The notes: generated by a model from the letters alone, not told the origin. 64,000 bases of DNA from Choristoneura fumiferana (GCF_025370935.1 NC_133476.1:17991047-18055046), one strand, 5' to 3'. Shown: positions 37,901-50,112, counted from the stretch's first letter. Made by a program: numbers and translations.

Positions 37901-37965
37901 CGCATGTCGAGGGTGTCTCGGGAACTCTCCGCGCCGGGGGTCGAGCCACTCACCGCACCGGGGCT
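31018..37965 (-). CDS. RhoGAP19D: PH-RhoGAP protein of the ARHGAP21/23 family, 3' nine exons
   Basis: Exons in transcript order: 37965-37810, 36950-36791, 36309-36098, 35369-35159, 33915-33656, 33524-33404, 33285-33027, 32832-32744, 31967-31018. They total 2418 nt, 805 visible residues plus stop, with matching phases and GT-AG introns. Visible residues 1-65 are the second half of a PH domain (DMRYSLAALADDYTKRKHVV), ~150-335 the RhoGAP domain with arginine finger R187 in GVYRVPGN and the motif NKMEARNLAIVFGPTLVR, then a basic/Ser-rich tail with RRHTVGG. This order and the RRHT(L/V)GG motif identify ARHGAP21/23, fly RhoGAP19D, which in fly epithelia restrains Cdc42 on the lateral membrane. The N-terminal PDZ and first PH half lie outside what I can see. 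Ends in ESHV. Confidence 0.93.
32744..32832 (-). CDS. RhoGAP19D: RhoGAP exon (29 codons)
   Basis: KVEIESISVLGRGRQELSRH, then THTLQSFSIDG. Acceptor ctttgcag|A, donor GATG|GTGAGT. Short linker exon; intron to the last exon is 776 nt. Confidence 0.85.
33027..33285 (-). CDS. RhoGAP19D: RhoGAP exon after the GAP domain
   Basis: GKDVSTRDIVSSIISAANRK matches the ARHGAP21 segment RELLVSSIFAAASRK; then a Ser/Pro-rich part (SSPGASPPNSPLTSPP). The donor is AACAA|GTTAGT, weaker than the others, but the phase fits. Confidence 0.9.
33404..33524 (-). CDS. RhoGAP19D: RhoGAP exon with the WYF..E end of the domain
   Basis: YDWYFEEDEGDPPVEPPP corresponds to ARHGAP21 HHDWFFTEEGAEEP just after the GAP fold. Donor GAAG|GTAACC. 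Confidence 0.9.
33656..33915 (-). CDS. RhoGAP19D: RhoGAP exon, C-terminal half of the GAP domain
   Basis: ERARELRRLVLSLPDPHYET, then LKYLIQHLRRVVAHS and NKMEARNLAIVFGPTLVR, SSQCRIIESFLTH. The asparagine of ARNLAIVFGP is the conserved partner of Rho. Acceptor ttttcag|CG, donor CAC|GTGAGT. Confidence 0.96.
33916..35158 (-). other. RhoGAP intron with a repeat
   Basis: 1243-nt intron holding the 'cccccgacgcaaaa' repeat at 34629-34840. The rest is AT-rich unique DNA. Confidence 0.6.
34629..34840 (+). repeat. 'acccccgacgcaaaa' interspersed repeat, copy 1
   Basis: acccccgacgcaaaa, then gtgtctgtctgtggcaccgt, agctcttaaacgggg, tcaaaatcggttcaaccgtt and cacaatgttgggggg. The same family is inverted at 51441-51660 and in a fragment at 42651-42683. 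Confidence 0.65.
35159..35369 (-). CDS. RhoGAP19D: RhoGAP exon with the arginine finger
   Basis: AYGLRTVGVYRVPGNAAG contains the catalytic arginine (visible residue 187). VHVASSLLKAYLRRLPDPLL is the conserved helix. An alanine-rich variant replaces the family's usual EELNKG loop region. Acceptor tcattag|G, donor ATCG|GTAAGT. Confidence 0.96.
35710..35873. mobile_element. MITE with ~40-bp inverted ends
   Basis: cccctagtgtaagttttcgg on the left and its inverse ccgaaaacttacactagggg on the right, inside the intron between RhoGAP exons at 35369 and 36098. Confidence 0.75.
35940..36005. repeat. AAAGTC-type repeat, short copy
   Basis: gttaaagtcaaagttaaagt, then taaaatatctttatgcaaat. The same motif forms an array at 59344-59396. 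Confidence 0.55.
36098..36309 (-). CDS. RhoGAP19D: RhoGAP exon between PH and GAP domains
   Basis: KNKTWKGRMAKQLRRMHGGG matches the ARHGAP21/23 basic stretch (TWKGR..KQ) before the GAP domain; GAPLERCPADPEHPLVPRAV starts the domain. Acceptor catcag|GT, donor GAG|GTAACA. Confidence 0.94.
36791..36950 (-). CDS. RhoGAP19D: RhoGAP exon, end of the PH domain
   Basis: AEGPADAQRWLAALRRHS is the C-terminal PH helix (Trp conserved); then Pro/Ala-rich and SKKIGRNRSPTG. Acceptor tcgtccag|GCG, donor ACTG|GTGAGT. Confidence 0.92.
37024..37244 (-). mobile_element. Lep1-like Helitron, copy 3
   Basis: Starts ctagcttttgcccgcggctt and ends cgcatttataatattagtat. More diverged than copies 1 and 2. In the 859-nt RhoGAP intron. 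Confidence 0.7.
37249..37305. mobile_element. deleted PIF/Harbinger-type MITE
   Basis: 57 bp, cccctgtttcaccatcca and tgggtggtgaaacagcccc, flanked by TTA (37246-37248, 37306-37308). Only the tips of the 24943 element remain. Confidence 0.7.
37310..37543. mobile_element. MITE with TCCGTCAGTT ends
   Basis: tccgtcagtttacattatat at the left, inverted at the right end (tataactgacgga), each next to cagaaaatatt. Confidence 0.65.
37609..37737. mobile_element. MITE with CAGTCGA ends, TA duplication
   Basis: cagtcgagttcttaa and ttaagaaatcgactg are the ends, with TA at 37607-37608 and 37738-37739. A decayed relative may lie in Trim37 intron 3. Confidence 0.7.
37810..37965 (-). CDS. RhoGAP19D: RhoGAP exon, second half of the PH domain (first one visible)
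   Basis: SPGAVSGSTPGAESSRDTLD, then MRYSLAALADDYTKRKHVV and RVTTAAGAELLLQ. The family residues of PH strands 5-7 are clear. Phase 0 at both ends: acceptor gttgtcacag|AGC, donor CAG|GTAAGC. It begins mid-domain, so at least one upstream exon must exist. Confidence 0.94.
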
Positions 37966-38021
37966 CTGTGACAACAAAAAAGATATATAAGCGTCTTCGT
38001 TTTATGGAACTACCAGTTGGC

Positions 38022-38367
38022 AGTGGCCAACGAGATGGACGGATGACGTGGTTAAAGCCGCAGGTTCACGTTAGATTAGGTAGATGCAGACAGCTTCCAA
38101 TGCACTGTTAAATTCAAATTGTAAACAAAAATACAAAGATACCTAAAAACTCGAGAAAAACATACAAAAAAAATATAAAAAAACGAATTAGGGATTTTTA
38201 AACGTCGTTTTCGTCGCGACCCTATAACGACGGAACACTACACCCTCCAGCCAGAAGTCTGAGCGCAGGAACATCTACAATCCAATCCAATCCAATCAAA
38301 GGCAACTGAAGGTCTAAGGGAGGCCTATATCCGACAGTGGACGTCCTACGGCTGATGATGATGATCA
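38022..38367 (+). mobile_element. RTE-type LINE 3' end, interrupted
   Basis: tggccaacgagatggacgga (38034-38053, translating as PTRWTDDVVK) and aagggaggcctatatccgac (38318-38337) with ggacgtcctacggctgatga are two parts of one LINE tail, with unrelated sequence and CCAAT repeats between. Confidence 0.6.
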
Positions 38368-39936
38368 GTGGCTTTGGCATCATAATAACTCGATTTCCAC
38401 CGGGTTGCCTAATTTGTTTACGTGAAGTAGTGGCGTGCAGTGAGGGTAGGCAGCGCCAGTAGTTGCATCTGCACGCACCCGCCAGCACCAATGCCATGCC
38501 ATGAGGGTCGGTAACGGTAGTCATACCCAACAAACAATTAAGTGCTGGTTGCAGGTAATTTTATAGCTAAGAGTGCTTCTACTGATGTATTATAGATTCC
38601 GTTGTCACTAGAGTAGGCATCACAATACAACAAAACAGGGTAAGCCCTGGTCCTGGGTGCTGGTGGTTGTTTCCTTTCATCGCCAAGCTCATGGTGAATT
38701 TCAAATATAAGCTTTCATGTAGGCTGCTAGGTACACAAACACGCTCTGAGCGTCAAGCGTGATTGTAAAATAACGTGAACGTGGCAACCCTCTGGCCATT
38801 TAGCAGCTTCTTTCACGCCAGAAACAGACGCAGTAAAATTCAGTATACATGTTAATCGTCAGCTTGTAAATCACACAAACGCCCGTATCATAATCGAGCC
38901 ATTACTTTAAGACCGTCAATTAAAAATAATGTTTTTAGAAATTACAAACCAAAAACAAGTTACCAGTAAATCGTGTCGTGCACTCACGGATCTTAAATAA
39001 AAAGCACCTAGCTTTCACCCCCTAATTATGGGTATTGCGGACGGTCTATTCAGTCAGTTAGTGAATCAGATAAGTGCTTGTAAAGTGGCTCGTGTTTTTG
39101 GCTCCATTATCGGTGTAAAGACAGCATTAATCAAGAGCGCAGACCCGGTCACCGGCTTCCACTGTGCGCGACGGATTAACAGAAAAATAAAAAGCTACCA
39201 AGCCCGCTTAAACCGAGCAACGACGGTTCCGCGCAAAGGTAAATCAATAAGATAGATAGTCTTTGGAAGTGATTGCATACAGTGACCAAAGTGTCTTCCA
39301 AATGATTTAATCAAACATTTATCTAACACACTTGAAATCATAATCGCATTCACCATTTCTTTCTGTCAAACGGTAAAGGATGAGGTTAAAAAGAGACGGT
39401 AAATGTGCTTCTAGTGTTACTTGGAGGAGTTCCATGAACTAAAACCAATTAGGTAGGTACGTTGCTACTTCGCGACAAGCCAGGTATGGCTTTAATTCAG
39501 AATGACTTTCTAGAAATGCATATCTATATAGATAAGATTGTCATTCAATTAATGTGCATTAGAGCTAATATAAATAGGTTAAGAATTTTATAGTATTCAT
39601 TTATTTGTACCTAATTAGGCAAGCAAGGCCAATTGTACCCAATTGAATATACCCGTTACGTTTAAGTAGCAAATAAAGTTTATCAAGTTTCTTCGGAACT
39701 CCAATCAAAAGCATGCCACGATCAGTGGCACAGCCTACGCCGCATCACGGTCGAGTTGAGGCTTTGTGCGCTCGATAAGTGGTTTGTTTGTCTATTTGCG
39801 CCGCCGGCTATGGTCGGTCGAATGCAGGAAATCGAAAGTGCAAATGTCCGAATGCGGTCGCGATCCGCGGCCAGTGCCGCATCGCCACGGCCCTCACCTT
39901 CCGATACCATCTTCATAATTATAGCAATTATTCACT

Positions 39937-40372
39937 TTTTAGGGTTCATCAGTTAAAAAAACCCCTTATAGGATCTCTTTGTCCGTCTGTCATAATACTT
40001 TTCTTAGGCACGCGTGGGTATATCAAGCTGAAATTAATATCAAATAGATCTGTCTCCAGGTCTCAAGGGGTCTTGGAGCGGTGAAAAAAACAAAATATCC
40101 GGGGAATCAAAACCATCGGTTACTTCGACCAGTCTTAGAAACTTGCAATTTGGTATGAATGTAGTTCATACACATGGCGAAACCAATAAGAAAAGTCTGA
40201 AATCTTAATTTCTTCATGTTGTCTGTCTATGTCAGTATCCACCTAAAATGATCCCACATTGCGTACATTTTGCTTTCGGACTCTACTAAAACTGGATATT
40301 CATAAATAGGTACGCACAAATTTGTACGGAACCCTCGGTGCGCGCGTCCGACTCGCATTTGGCCGTTTTTTA
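39937..40372. repeat. common moth repeat 'agggttc ... ggaaccctcggtgcgcgcgt'
   Basis: tttttagggttcatcagtta at one end and ggaaccctcggtgcgcgcgt, ccgactcgcatttggccg at the other. Fragments of related sequence occur at 4793-4893, 53085-53165 and around 54990-55080. Confidence 0.6.
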
Positions 40373-41621
40373 TACAAATAGCCCTTAACTGTAGATGGCG
40401 AGTCAAGACAATGCACCGAAATTTATATGCGAAGCGCTTAAATTTAAATTGTTATTTTCGAATGCAGAGAGCGTACACAAAAAGTCAATCACCACGCTTA
40501 ATTTGTTTCTTCAAACAGTGAAAGCCGAAACTTATAGTCGTCAAAGCTAAATGATATGCTCGGCGATGGCTATTAACCTTTCGTGAGTTGATACGAGTAT
40601 AATCATCGAGCATGTCGATCTCATTGTTGACGTGAGAAAAAGTTGCCATCATCATTCGCCGCTCCATTAACTAGTTGACATTGTCTACCTGTCAAACTTA
40701 CAGTTCGGTAACGACGAGCGATGGCTCATCAAAAGAACCATGACAAAGAGATTTCTATTTTGCGGATTTTGCTAGAAAGTTACCAATGTCGCACCAGTGT
40801 CAGCGAAACATTACAAAAAGAGAGTCACGAAGATTTAATATCTGCGCGGCGCACGACACACTTACTTTTACGGCGCTTAACGCATGAAAACATAAACAAG
40901 TAACGAGTATGTTTTTGGTGACAACATTACACGGTCGTAACCTATTCACACGCTGTAATTGGCGGGTCAGCGCGGGCCCGGCGAAGTGGGCCGCTGACGC
41001 AACGGCGCACGCGCACCTCCGCAGGAAACGCACTAACTGACGGTAAATTAGCGGGGACTCCTAACGAGATTCTTCACTTGCCCGAATTAGAACTGATGCA
41101 AGACCGCTCTCCACCGGGGCGATTATGTAGAAAGTAAATGAAAGAAATTCGAAACTAACCAAAGTAATTGACCCGATAGATGGATATCTAGGCAGGAGTG
41201 GCGCCTGAAGCATCTATATGTAATAACACGTTACTTCTAGGTCAATTGCCTATACCTTCCAATGATAGTAATTGTGAGACGTGCTATAACGCCCCCGTAT
41301 TACCTACATAAAAGAATTGCACGACTCTTCAATAGTTTAACGATGTCTTTACGCTAGCTTTTAATTGATTTATAGTCTCGACTGGACGCCGGATTTGGGT
41401 CTGTGTCAAAAACACACTTTATATGAAATTTAATTACTTTCACAGCAATAAAGTTTTAAACGTTTTATGGTTTAAGTAACTCTTTCATAGATTGGAAATC
41501 ACTGACCTGCATCAAGCATCGAGAACGATGACGATATGGATGTAATGACGCGCGCAAGTTTTATCATCAATGTATTAACTAACTAGCTTTATTATACAGA
41601 CAATTTTTTTAACTTAAACTT

Positions 41622-41716
41622 TATCATAGGCCTCATCTTCGCTTTCCATCAGGCGTGATTGTGGCCAAACGCAAGCCTATATTGTATAAAAAAAACTTTT
41701 TTTTTTTTTTTTAGCA
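41622..41716 (+). repeat. LINE 3'-end fragment with poly(A)/poly(T)
   Basis: tttccatcaggcgtgattgt, followed by aagcctatattgtat and an A run then a T run, the pattern of a CR1-like LINE tail. Confidence 0.5.
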
Positions 41717-42650
41717 TACTTAATGTATTTTAAATCAAATTCAAATGTAACTAGAGTTGTATGTGACAGTGAAGAAAACCAGGAGAACTAAAATGAATGA
41801 CGTTAGCGTTACGAGCTCACCAATAAATCGGTGTACCAGAGCGTCATGACTTGGCGACAGTCCACCAGCGGACAGGATCGATCACAATACGTCTTGATCT
41901 TTATTCCCACGTCCCCCACAATTATACACTCACAGTATCACAGTGTCACAGACTTAGCCTCAGAAACCCACACTGCACATCCTCGAAGTTCACACGAAAA
42001 CATGGGCCATACACGAGGCCAACGACCCAGTCTGACTTCCGAAATATCACTGTTGATTGACGCGGATCGATTCAAGAGTGTTCCGCCGTGGCTCTGTAAA
42101 TCATTCGACGGCATCGGTTATCGTTGCGATTAAAATATCGGTGCGAGAAATGGTAATGAAATTGAATTTCCGGAAGCATGAGTGCAGCGTGCGGGCGGGC
42201 GGCGCCGACGCATGCCTGAAGGACTGTGGCCGCACGGCGTCTGCGCAGAGAAAGTGCTCCCGCGCAGACTCCGCGCCGTCTGCCAAATCGCCGTTTTCAC
42301 GGTTCACAAACTAATCATTTTTTCCAGACGCTTCGCTCTTCTCCTTGGTAATTTTTTATTTGGATGTACTCATTCAATCATGCGGATAGAACTCATCGTT
42401 CGTAAAAAGGATGTTGTTTGTCGCTTTAAATCTACTTATAATTTCAGTGAACGTTTCGACAGCTATTATTTTTTAAATACCTACTTCAAAAAAGAGGGAG
42501 GTTCAACTCGATTGTATTTTTTAATTTGATAAAACAGCAATGGTTGTTATAAAACAAACGGGTGCGACAAAGGAGTACCTACCTACAACATGGCAAAAAA
42601 CGGATTAATATGGCTACTTTTTACAGTTCGCCGTGAATGTCGCTGTTTTT

Positions 42651-42683
42651 AACCCCCGACGCAAAAAGAGGGGTGTTATTTCG
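42651..42683 (+). repeat. 'acccccgacgcaaaa' repeat, fragment
   Basis: aacccccgacgcaaaaagag is the start of the family seen at 34629; it stops after ~33 bases. Confidence 0.55.
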
Positions 42684-44914
42684 TTTTAGCTTGTATTTTG
42701 AGATTAAAGCAGTAATAATAATTCAATAATATAAATAAAATTTAGCGCCCCCGTGCAAACGTCACCCACGTTCATTATGATTTTGGATCTTGGTCGCGAT
42801 TGTACAGTGGAACATAATAGGAACCGTTTTTTTAAGTAGAGCTATGTCACTATAATTTTTCAGCCAGTATTTTAGTTGAAAACAAAAGTAAGTGTAAAGT
42901 TTTCATTTCGGTTTCTTTGTTTTGTGTTTTGTAATTTACGGTCAGCCGCGAACGAGCGTCGCGGCGATAAATTCATCCGGCGCGGCGCGTGGCGATCGCG
43001 ATTTGTCATACTTTTCCTCTGGCACCAGCAATTGGTAGAGTTCAACTTTTTCTACTGTACCCTTGACTGCAGTATTAATCAGGCATCATAAAATTGCCAT
43101 CGATAAATGAAAGTAAGTAAAGTGATTCTCATTTAACTACTAAGGCCGATCGAAGGACGTAGCACTACGTTATTAATAGTTATTTTTTTAATTTCGAAAG
43201 ATAATTGAAGATTTATATTTAGAAAGTGATATCAGTTTTTTAAAAAGACTATAGGTAAGGATTAAATCATCAAAGTGACTTTGTTTAATAACTAATAATA
43301 AAACTTCGGTGACTTTGGATTAATCGTAGTATTTTCCAGCCAAATTCTTTGTAGAATGTTGACTAATGGCAGAAAGTGTTGCTTGAAAACCCACATTGTA
43401 TTAAAGTCGCAACGCGTGACAGCATCACTATAAGATTCCTGCATACTTTTGACGTCAGGCAACTCTCCTGCCAGGGAATTCACGAGTCAATGAATTCGTT
43501 CAAATATGTACAATGTTTAGAAAATAGTTTTCCTTAAGGTAGTTTCAGTGCAGGCCCTTTTGTGCGGTCTTCCACAAGAGGATGTTAATTTCACACTTAC
43601 TGAGTCACGGTTCATAGACATTGTTACACAATAACGTACACAAATGATGTGCTTATGTGTTTGTGTTTAACCGTTCATGCCCAGGTCTAGTCACATACGG
43701 AAGAAAGGAAATAACGGAAAAAAAATTGTGTGCTAAATATAGTTATTTCAGGTGTAATGAAATAGTAATAATTAAGTTACGGACAAAGAACCCAATTGAC
43801 AAGACTTTACTCCGATTTAATACACAGTTTCCAGGAAACTATTTAAACTACTTTAGCTGTGATTTACATTGTTGTAAATGATCTACTAAAATTACGGAAA
43901 TAGGTGCACACTTCTCGCTGTACAATAGAAATTTAAGCGAGTTTCTTCCAAATATATTTCGGACGCCAGCGCCAGACGCAGATGATTGACGGCGAAGTGA
44001 ATAGTCCATTAGGTGACCATTACTTGGACATTTTCAACGACGCTTTCTTACAAATAAGATAACTTATTTCCGTAATATTTGCATTTCTAATTTACGTAAC
44101 TCTTGCGGCATTCTGCTCTGCACTTTTGAGTTGACATTTCATCTAATTGAAAGCGCTTAGTGCCGAATGAACAATAAAAGTTGGCTACGATCTATGACTC
44201 AACGGCCGGCGTTTTACGGCTGCAGAAGTGGCCTGGAAGGCCTCGCTATAATAATTTGGTAAATATGAGTCACGAATTGCGTAATGAGCTAAAAAGCCTG
44301 TAAGCTGCTCGTTTAACAGTGCTATTTTGTACGAAAGATCGTCTAAGATAGCATCGGTAATCGACTTTATATTACATAAAGCATAACCTAGACTGCTGAC
44401 TAGACTGAGTTTTGTAACGTGGTATTTGTTTTATTTTTCTTTAGGTTCATGCGATTTATAGAGCAACGTCCTGCTGACAACTTTTTAACTATGATGATTC
44501 ATAAAGCTTCACTTCACTCTGTCGCAATGAAAGTAGGTGGATAATTAAAGATGGAGCCATACTCTAACTAGTTAGGAAAATATGCACGTTGCGCTGGATA
44601 TTACTCGGAAAACAGCTATGCCTTTCAAAGAAAACTTTGCGTAAATTCTTTATCTCGCGATTTGTTTGGTTCATGCGATTTGCAAGGAGGATGGGCTAGA
44701 ACGGTGAAATAGCAGAGTGCAGAAGCCAGACGGGCTCAGTCGATATCTGCGGGTTGCGTCAGGTACGCGCGTCACGTTAACATTTGGGTCAGATTGTTCA
44801 TACAAACGTGGTTCATTACATCCTATTTTTGTCTTTAAAAAGTGTTGCAAGATATCACAATGACTGGGCAATAAATATGTTATTTATACGATAGTTTTGT
44901 GCATAGGATAGGTA

Positions 44915-45045
44915 CAGTCCCCAGCACCAATATCTGACACAACAAGCGTGCATAAATATCTGATACGACTCTATTTCTAGGGCCGGAAGGACGTGTCAGA
45001 TATTTTTGCACGCTCCGCTGAGGCAGATATTAATGCTGGTGACTG
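44915..45045. mobile_element. MITE family 'CAGTCACCAGCA', copy 3
   Basis: 131 bp, TA at 44913-44914 and 45046-45047. Nearly identical to 10799-10932 apart from small indels (tctgatacgactc versus tctgctgatacgagtc). Confidence 0.78.
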
Positions 45046-45430
45046 TACCTACTTTTGAACTACTACTGCTAGACAAGATTACGTCGAACTATGATGCGTT
45101 GCGCCGGGCATGTCTAATTACCACTTGACGTTAGTCACACGTTTGTATGGTCCCTGGCTTTGGTGATGCCGTATTGATTGTACCTATTACTCATAAAGCT
45201 AAAGTCTGTCTGCCAGTTGGCAGTAAAATTTGATTTAGTAGACGAACAGTCCAGAAATAAACACAGCATTTGCGCGAAGGTACAGGGCTCATTGCAATAT
45301 GTCATGCTTGCAGCTGTTACTACATTTTATTTTTTTATCAATACCGATATTTTTTCTACTCGTGAAAATATTTCTTTGATGAAAAGGAAAATCCGTTTCC
45401 TGTTCGCTTTATAAATTCGCGATAGCGAGT

Positions 45431-45541
45431 ATACCTAGTGCCATCCACGAAGACGCGTGATTTTGTCAAAATTAGACATTAATGACATTGTAATAAGAAC
45501 CATGGCACGCGTCATCGTGAAAGACTCTACCCATAGGTAAA
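45431..45541 (+). repeat. dispersed ~110-bp repeat, copy 2
   Basis: Opposite orientation to 13721-13830; shares acctagtgccatccacga-like and gacgcgtgattttgtcaaaa-like blocks. Confidence 0.6.
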
Positions 45542-48349
45542 CAAAAACAAAACACGATACCTAATCGATAGACGTTTTTTTTGTTATTGTACTCGTACAA
45601 TATTAATTGAGGCGTTTGGCGATACCCTCATTACGGGTAGGTATAATTTGGTTATAGCACAGATATCCTACGTTTATAGTATACGATAATGTTGTGTAAT
45701 GCCCGCATGTTAATTACCTCGCTGCTCCACTTTTAAGCTTTGTGATTTAAAATGCCGAAAATAGATTATTATTACGATTTCGGCACAACTGTGTAAGATC
45801 AGGTCATGGGTGAAAATAACCGTTGCTCGGTTCAAAGTTAAGTACAATATTAGCTAGATAGCTACCTCCGTGAAATGTGCTGCCGGAAAACCTTTTTAAA
45901 CTTCCTGTTTTTAAGCCTGCGAGAGAGTGAAATTGAACTTATTTACAAAACAGTGATTAACAAGGCTGTCTTACTGCGGGTTCATTCATCAATATTTAGA
46001 AAATTTAACAAATCGTAATAGTCAACAACAATTCCCTGTAAGATTAAGTTTACACTTATTTGCATGCTATTTTTTTTTAAATTTACTTTTTTAGGCATTT
46101 TAAGTTTTAGACAGCAGTCTACGATACAACAAGGTAATCAAATTGAATAATAATGTTCTATATCCCCTGGGATTTCCGTATTCTAGAAAAACCTTCTCAG
46201 TGCACCTCTATGATAATCCATTTTTAAGTTTATAGAACTTAGTGGCATTATCAGTCAATCACGTTAACTTTTAGTAAATATATCTGTTAAAAAGTGTGTT
46301 GTTGGCTTTTATTAGCCCGTAACCAATGTGAGCAGTAGCCGATCAAAATTTCATCACAATCAGATGAACCGTGTGTAAAGTAGGTACGCACAAACAAACA
46401 TTTAAGATTATCATCGATCATCTTCAGACAATATAACTTCTCACTGCTGAAAGCAGCTTTCCCTAAGAAAGGAGCTAGTTCCTATGCAAACCCAGTATGG
46501 AAAAGGAATTTCACAGCCTCCATTAACCTTAGACAATTTTAGCACTAAGAAATGGTAACCCTACAATAGCGTTTGTATGCTCCGCTGCGTGCGCCCGCGA
46601 CCCCGAAACGCCGTTCGCGCTTCATCGGAAGCCGATCTCTCGGAAATGCACTGTAGGTACGTAACTGTAACATTGATGTGGTTACTAATGAGATTTGTCC
46701 GTATAAGGATAATTATATTGCTTCAACTGATGCTTGGACGACGATTATTAATGGCTTGTTTTATTTAAACGCTAGTCAGGCAATAACTTTTATAGTTAAT
46801 CGTAAACAATAATAAAATCTTTAATTTGTGAGCAACACACTTCATGACAATTTCTTTATGGAAATAATCTTATTTTACAGTATCTACAGGGTGTTTTATT
46901 TTAAATAATATAAATTTATCAAAATGAGCGAATGCATCATGTGTAACCATTAACGGAGCTAGAAACATAAATTACGTATCAAGTAAAGATAACACCTGTA
47001 TAAATAGCGAATTATCTATCAAAGAAGTAAATTCTTTGGAGATCCTTGAAGCACTGAGTACTCGTAGTTACTAAAATTTCACCTCTGGCATAAATTCGCA
47101 TGTCCATCATTAGAGTTAGAAATTTCCCAGCATCAGTCTCATCCGTGGTTTCCGCCAATCTGCTATTGTAATCCGACACCCCGCATGAATCATGGATATG
47201 GCCGAAATAAATATACAATTAGCTGTAGAAAGTAAACAATAATTGGCAATGCATCCGTCAACCCACTCGAGCATTGTGCTCCTTTCATGCGGAAACCGGT
47301 GGCCTGGAAGCGGCCGTGGGCGCGTTTGTCTTGATTCATTACGACTATGATGTGTGGGGTTAATGTAACATATGGAGTAATGTGTTTAAGACCCGACGTT
47401 CACGAGCGAAATGGCAGCTACTCGATATGAATAAAGTCCGTCATGTTATTCATATGACAAATGCGATCGGTTCTTGTCGATTGTCAATTGTCTTGTCGAC
47501 TCATATGTATTGCTTTTGGATTAGCCCAGCTAAACACATGTGTATTTCCGTGATAATATGTACAGTGCAGAAAAGATCAGAGTGTAGGTGAATTGTAGTT
47601 ACCATTAAAATAACCATAACGAGTCGTCTTTCTAACTGAAGCGTTTAACTTTAAGATGATTACAAATTTATTTCAGGCGTAAAGTACGCTAAACATTATT
47701 TCCTGTAAGATGTAAGTAGAATTACTGAAAAACAACTGCTTCTGGGTACAGAAGGATGAGTTTCGAACTTTTTAATATCTATTAAATATAGGGATCAAAG
47801 AAACGAGGGATACTTATAAACAAATGAGATTTTATCGATTTTTAATAAAAACAAAGTTTATTTCAATCATCTTTAAGAGTCGAGTCGAGTTCATGCCCTT
47901 TTAACCTTAGAGATACAAATAATATTTATATTTACATTTTTATGTCTTATTCTCGTGTAAATTAGCCTGGTTCTCTTCCAGTTGGTGCGTATCTTAGGCA
48001 GTAGTGCAAGGAGGTCGTTAACCCCGGCAGTGCGGACGGACGCGTTGCAACGTGCATTTGCGCATAGACAAGTGATTGTGGGATAAGCGATAAAGCGGGG
48101 GTACACTGGTGCCGTGAATACTGAATTGGCAAATAGCTAAGCATCGGCCTGGATGGACGTTTGGCACGGACGTCGAGATCGTATCGTTACGGAGAATGGA
48201 ATACTGAATTATTTTGAATGTAGTTGACTTAAAATGGTAAATTCAAGCCCTCTAAATATTGAATTCACGGAATATTTTGATACAGATAAAATGAATGTTA
48301 AAACAGTATAGGTACACTGACGGTTAAACAGTTATGCATAAATACGTCT

Positions 48350-48676
48350 ATATATATATATCAAACAAAGTCGTGTTAGTTGCACCATTTATAATATAAC
48401 TCAAGAACGGCTGGACCAATTATAAGATTTTTGTGTTTTTGGATTTGTCTTCGTCAGGAATAGGATAACAAGTATTAAAAACATTGGAAAATGGTCGAAA
48501 AAATAAAATAAAAGAATCGTCGATACGGTAAACCCTTCCCTGAAATTAAAGAACGTATTTAAATAAATTGGACCCGTTAGATGGCGCTGTTGCTGGTATG
48601 TTAATAATTAAATATTATGGTAATAATTTTAATGTAGTGTTTTTTCGGACAGGACAACGTCTGCCGGGTCCGCTAG
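48350..48676 (+). mobile_element. Helitron-like element
   Basis: ataactcaagaacggctgga near the start and gacaacgtctgccgggtccg then CTAG before T at the end. This end is the family's Helitron signature. Confidence 0.6.
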
Positions 48677-50112
48677 TATTTATTAAAATCTTTTAGTATC
48701 TACGAGCGAGGACTAACTTTATAAGTTAGCAATGAAGAGCCTAAGTCTTTAAAATGTCAATTAAGTATGTTTTTTTCTTCTTTCTTATAAGGAAGAGCTG
48801 CCATTGCTCGTGCGTGGTTAACTGTTAACGTCCTGTTACACGAAGCATTTTAAAATACTTTAGTATTTATTATAACACGACGCGAAGTTTTTTTACGGCA
48901 AGGAGCTAAGGAACTACACGTTCGTAGCGTTTAAATACGAGAGAAATAAGAAAGAATGCTTCTTTGCACAGTAGAAATGTATGAACGTAGATAATACACT
49001 TATTGACAATACCATTATGAATACCAGTTATTAATTCGTTTTCCGTACCTATAATAGTAGATACATAGACGTAATTCGTCGATAACTTTCAAAAATAGAG
49101 CACAAAAGTTTTCCATTCGCGTCAATTTACCGTTCATTCATTTACACAGCAATTGTTTTCCTTACGACTTGAGCATATGAGTCTTCTATTATTTACGCAT
49201 TGTTTTTCCGCATGTCCGTCCGTTAATTTGAAACAAATGCATACAAATAGTGCACGGCTGCGCGCACGCAACGCGCAGACACTCGGTCTGGCGGCGCACC
49301 ATATGGCCGCTGATTATTTTATAGGCCGCTATATTTGCGTGCTCTTGCGATGCTCAAGTGTTTAGCTTCGATTGAACATGAGTGTTAGAGGTACTTGTGT
49401 GTAAATATTTACATGTTGGATCAGTTTTGTAAGGAGAACTGTATGGCTTTATACAAATTAAAATTGTTCAAGGTTTGCCAAATTTTCAGTCTGAAATCAT
49501 TTTTTTTTGTATTCAGAAGTATATTTTATCCACTAACAAAATAAATCATTGTTTAGCTCTATGTGTCCCACGGGAATTTCGAACAATCACGTCTTCAGAG
49601 GCCCCACCTTCTTCTTCTTCTTCAATGATCCAGGAATGAATGATCAAGGAATATGCCTGCTAAATTTGAAATTTCTGAGAAAAATAATTTAGACATTGAT
49701 ACTCACGCAGGATTTTTAACTTTTTATGATTGGTGACCTTAATTTATGCATCAATGAGTTGCATTTCATCGTGATAACATAGCAATTAATGAAAAAAGCA
49801 GCGGAAATTTTACAGCTGTCCGCTTTGATACAAAACATGTTCTAATAGCTTCTAATGGCGTGTGTGCATTTTCATCGCTCGCGCAGGCATCCGTTCCAGG
49901 AACGCACTGCGCAGCCGCGGACAGCAGCGCATAGACAGACCGACGCACAATGTACAATAGAGTAATGGACAGATGTGTCGGAAGTCTGTGACATCAACAG
50001 GAGGCTTGGGTATTGACGATGGTTGATACAAGGCTTTAAAATTTGCGATTGGTTTTTTGGAGTCTTTTTGTATTTTTTATTTCAACTCCAACGGGTATCC
50101 CGTGAAACCACA

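Noticed and set aside
39722..39916. Minus-strand ATG followed by MKMVSE and a perfect donor (GAAG|GTGAGG) as a RhoGAP first exon
   Set aside because: It leaves one base over, while the exon at 37965 requires phase 0, so the two cannot be joined directly. No PDZ or PH residue is present.
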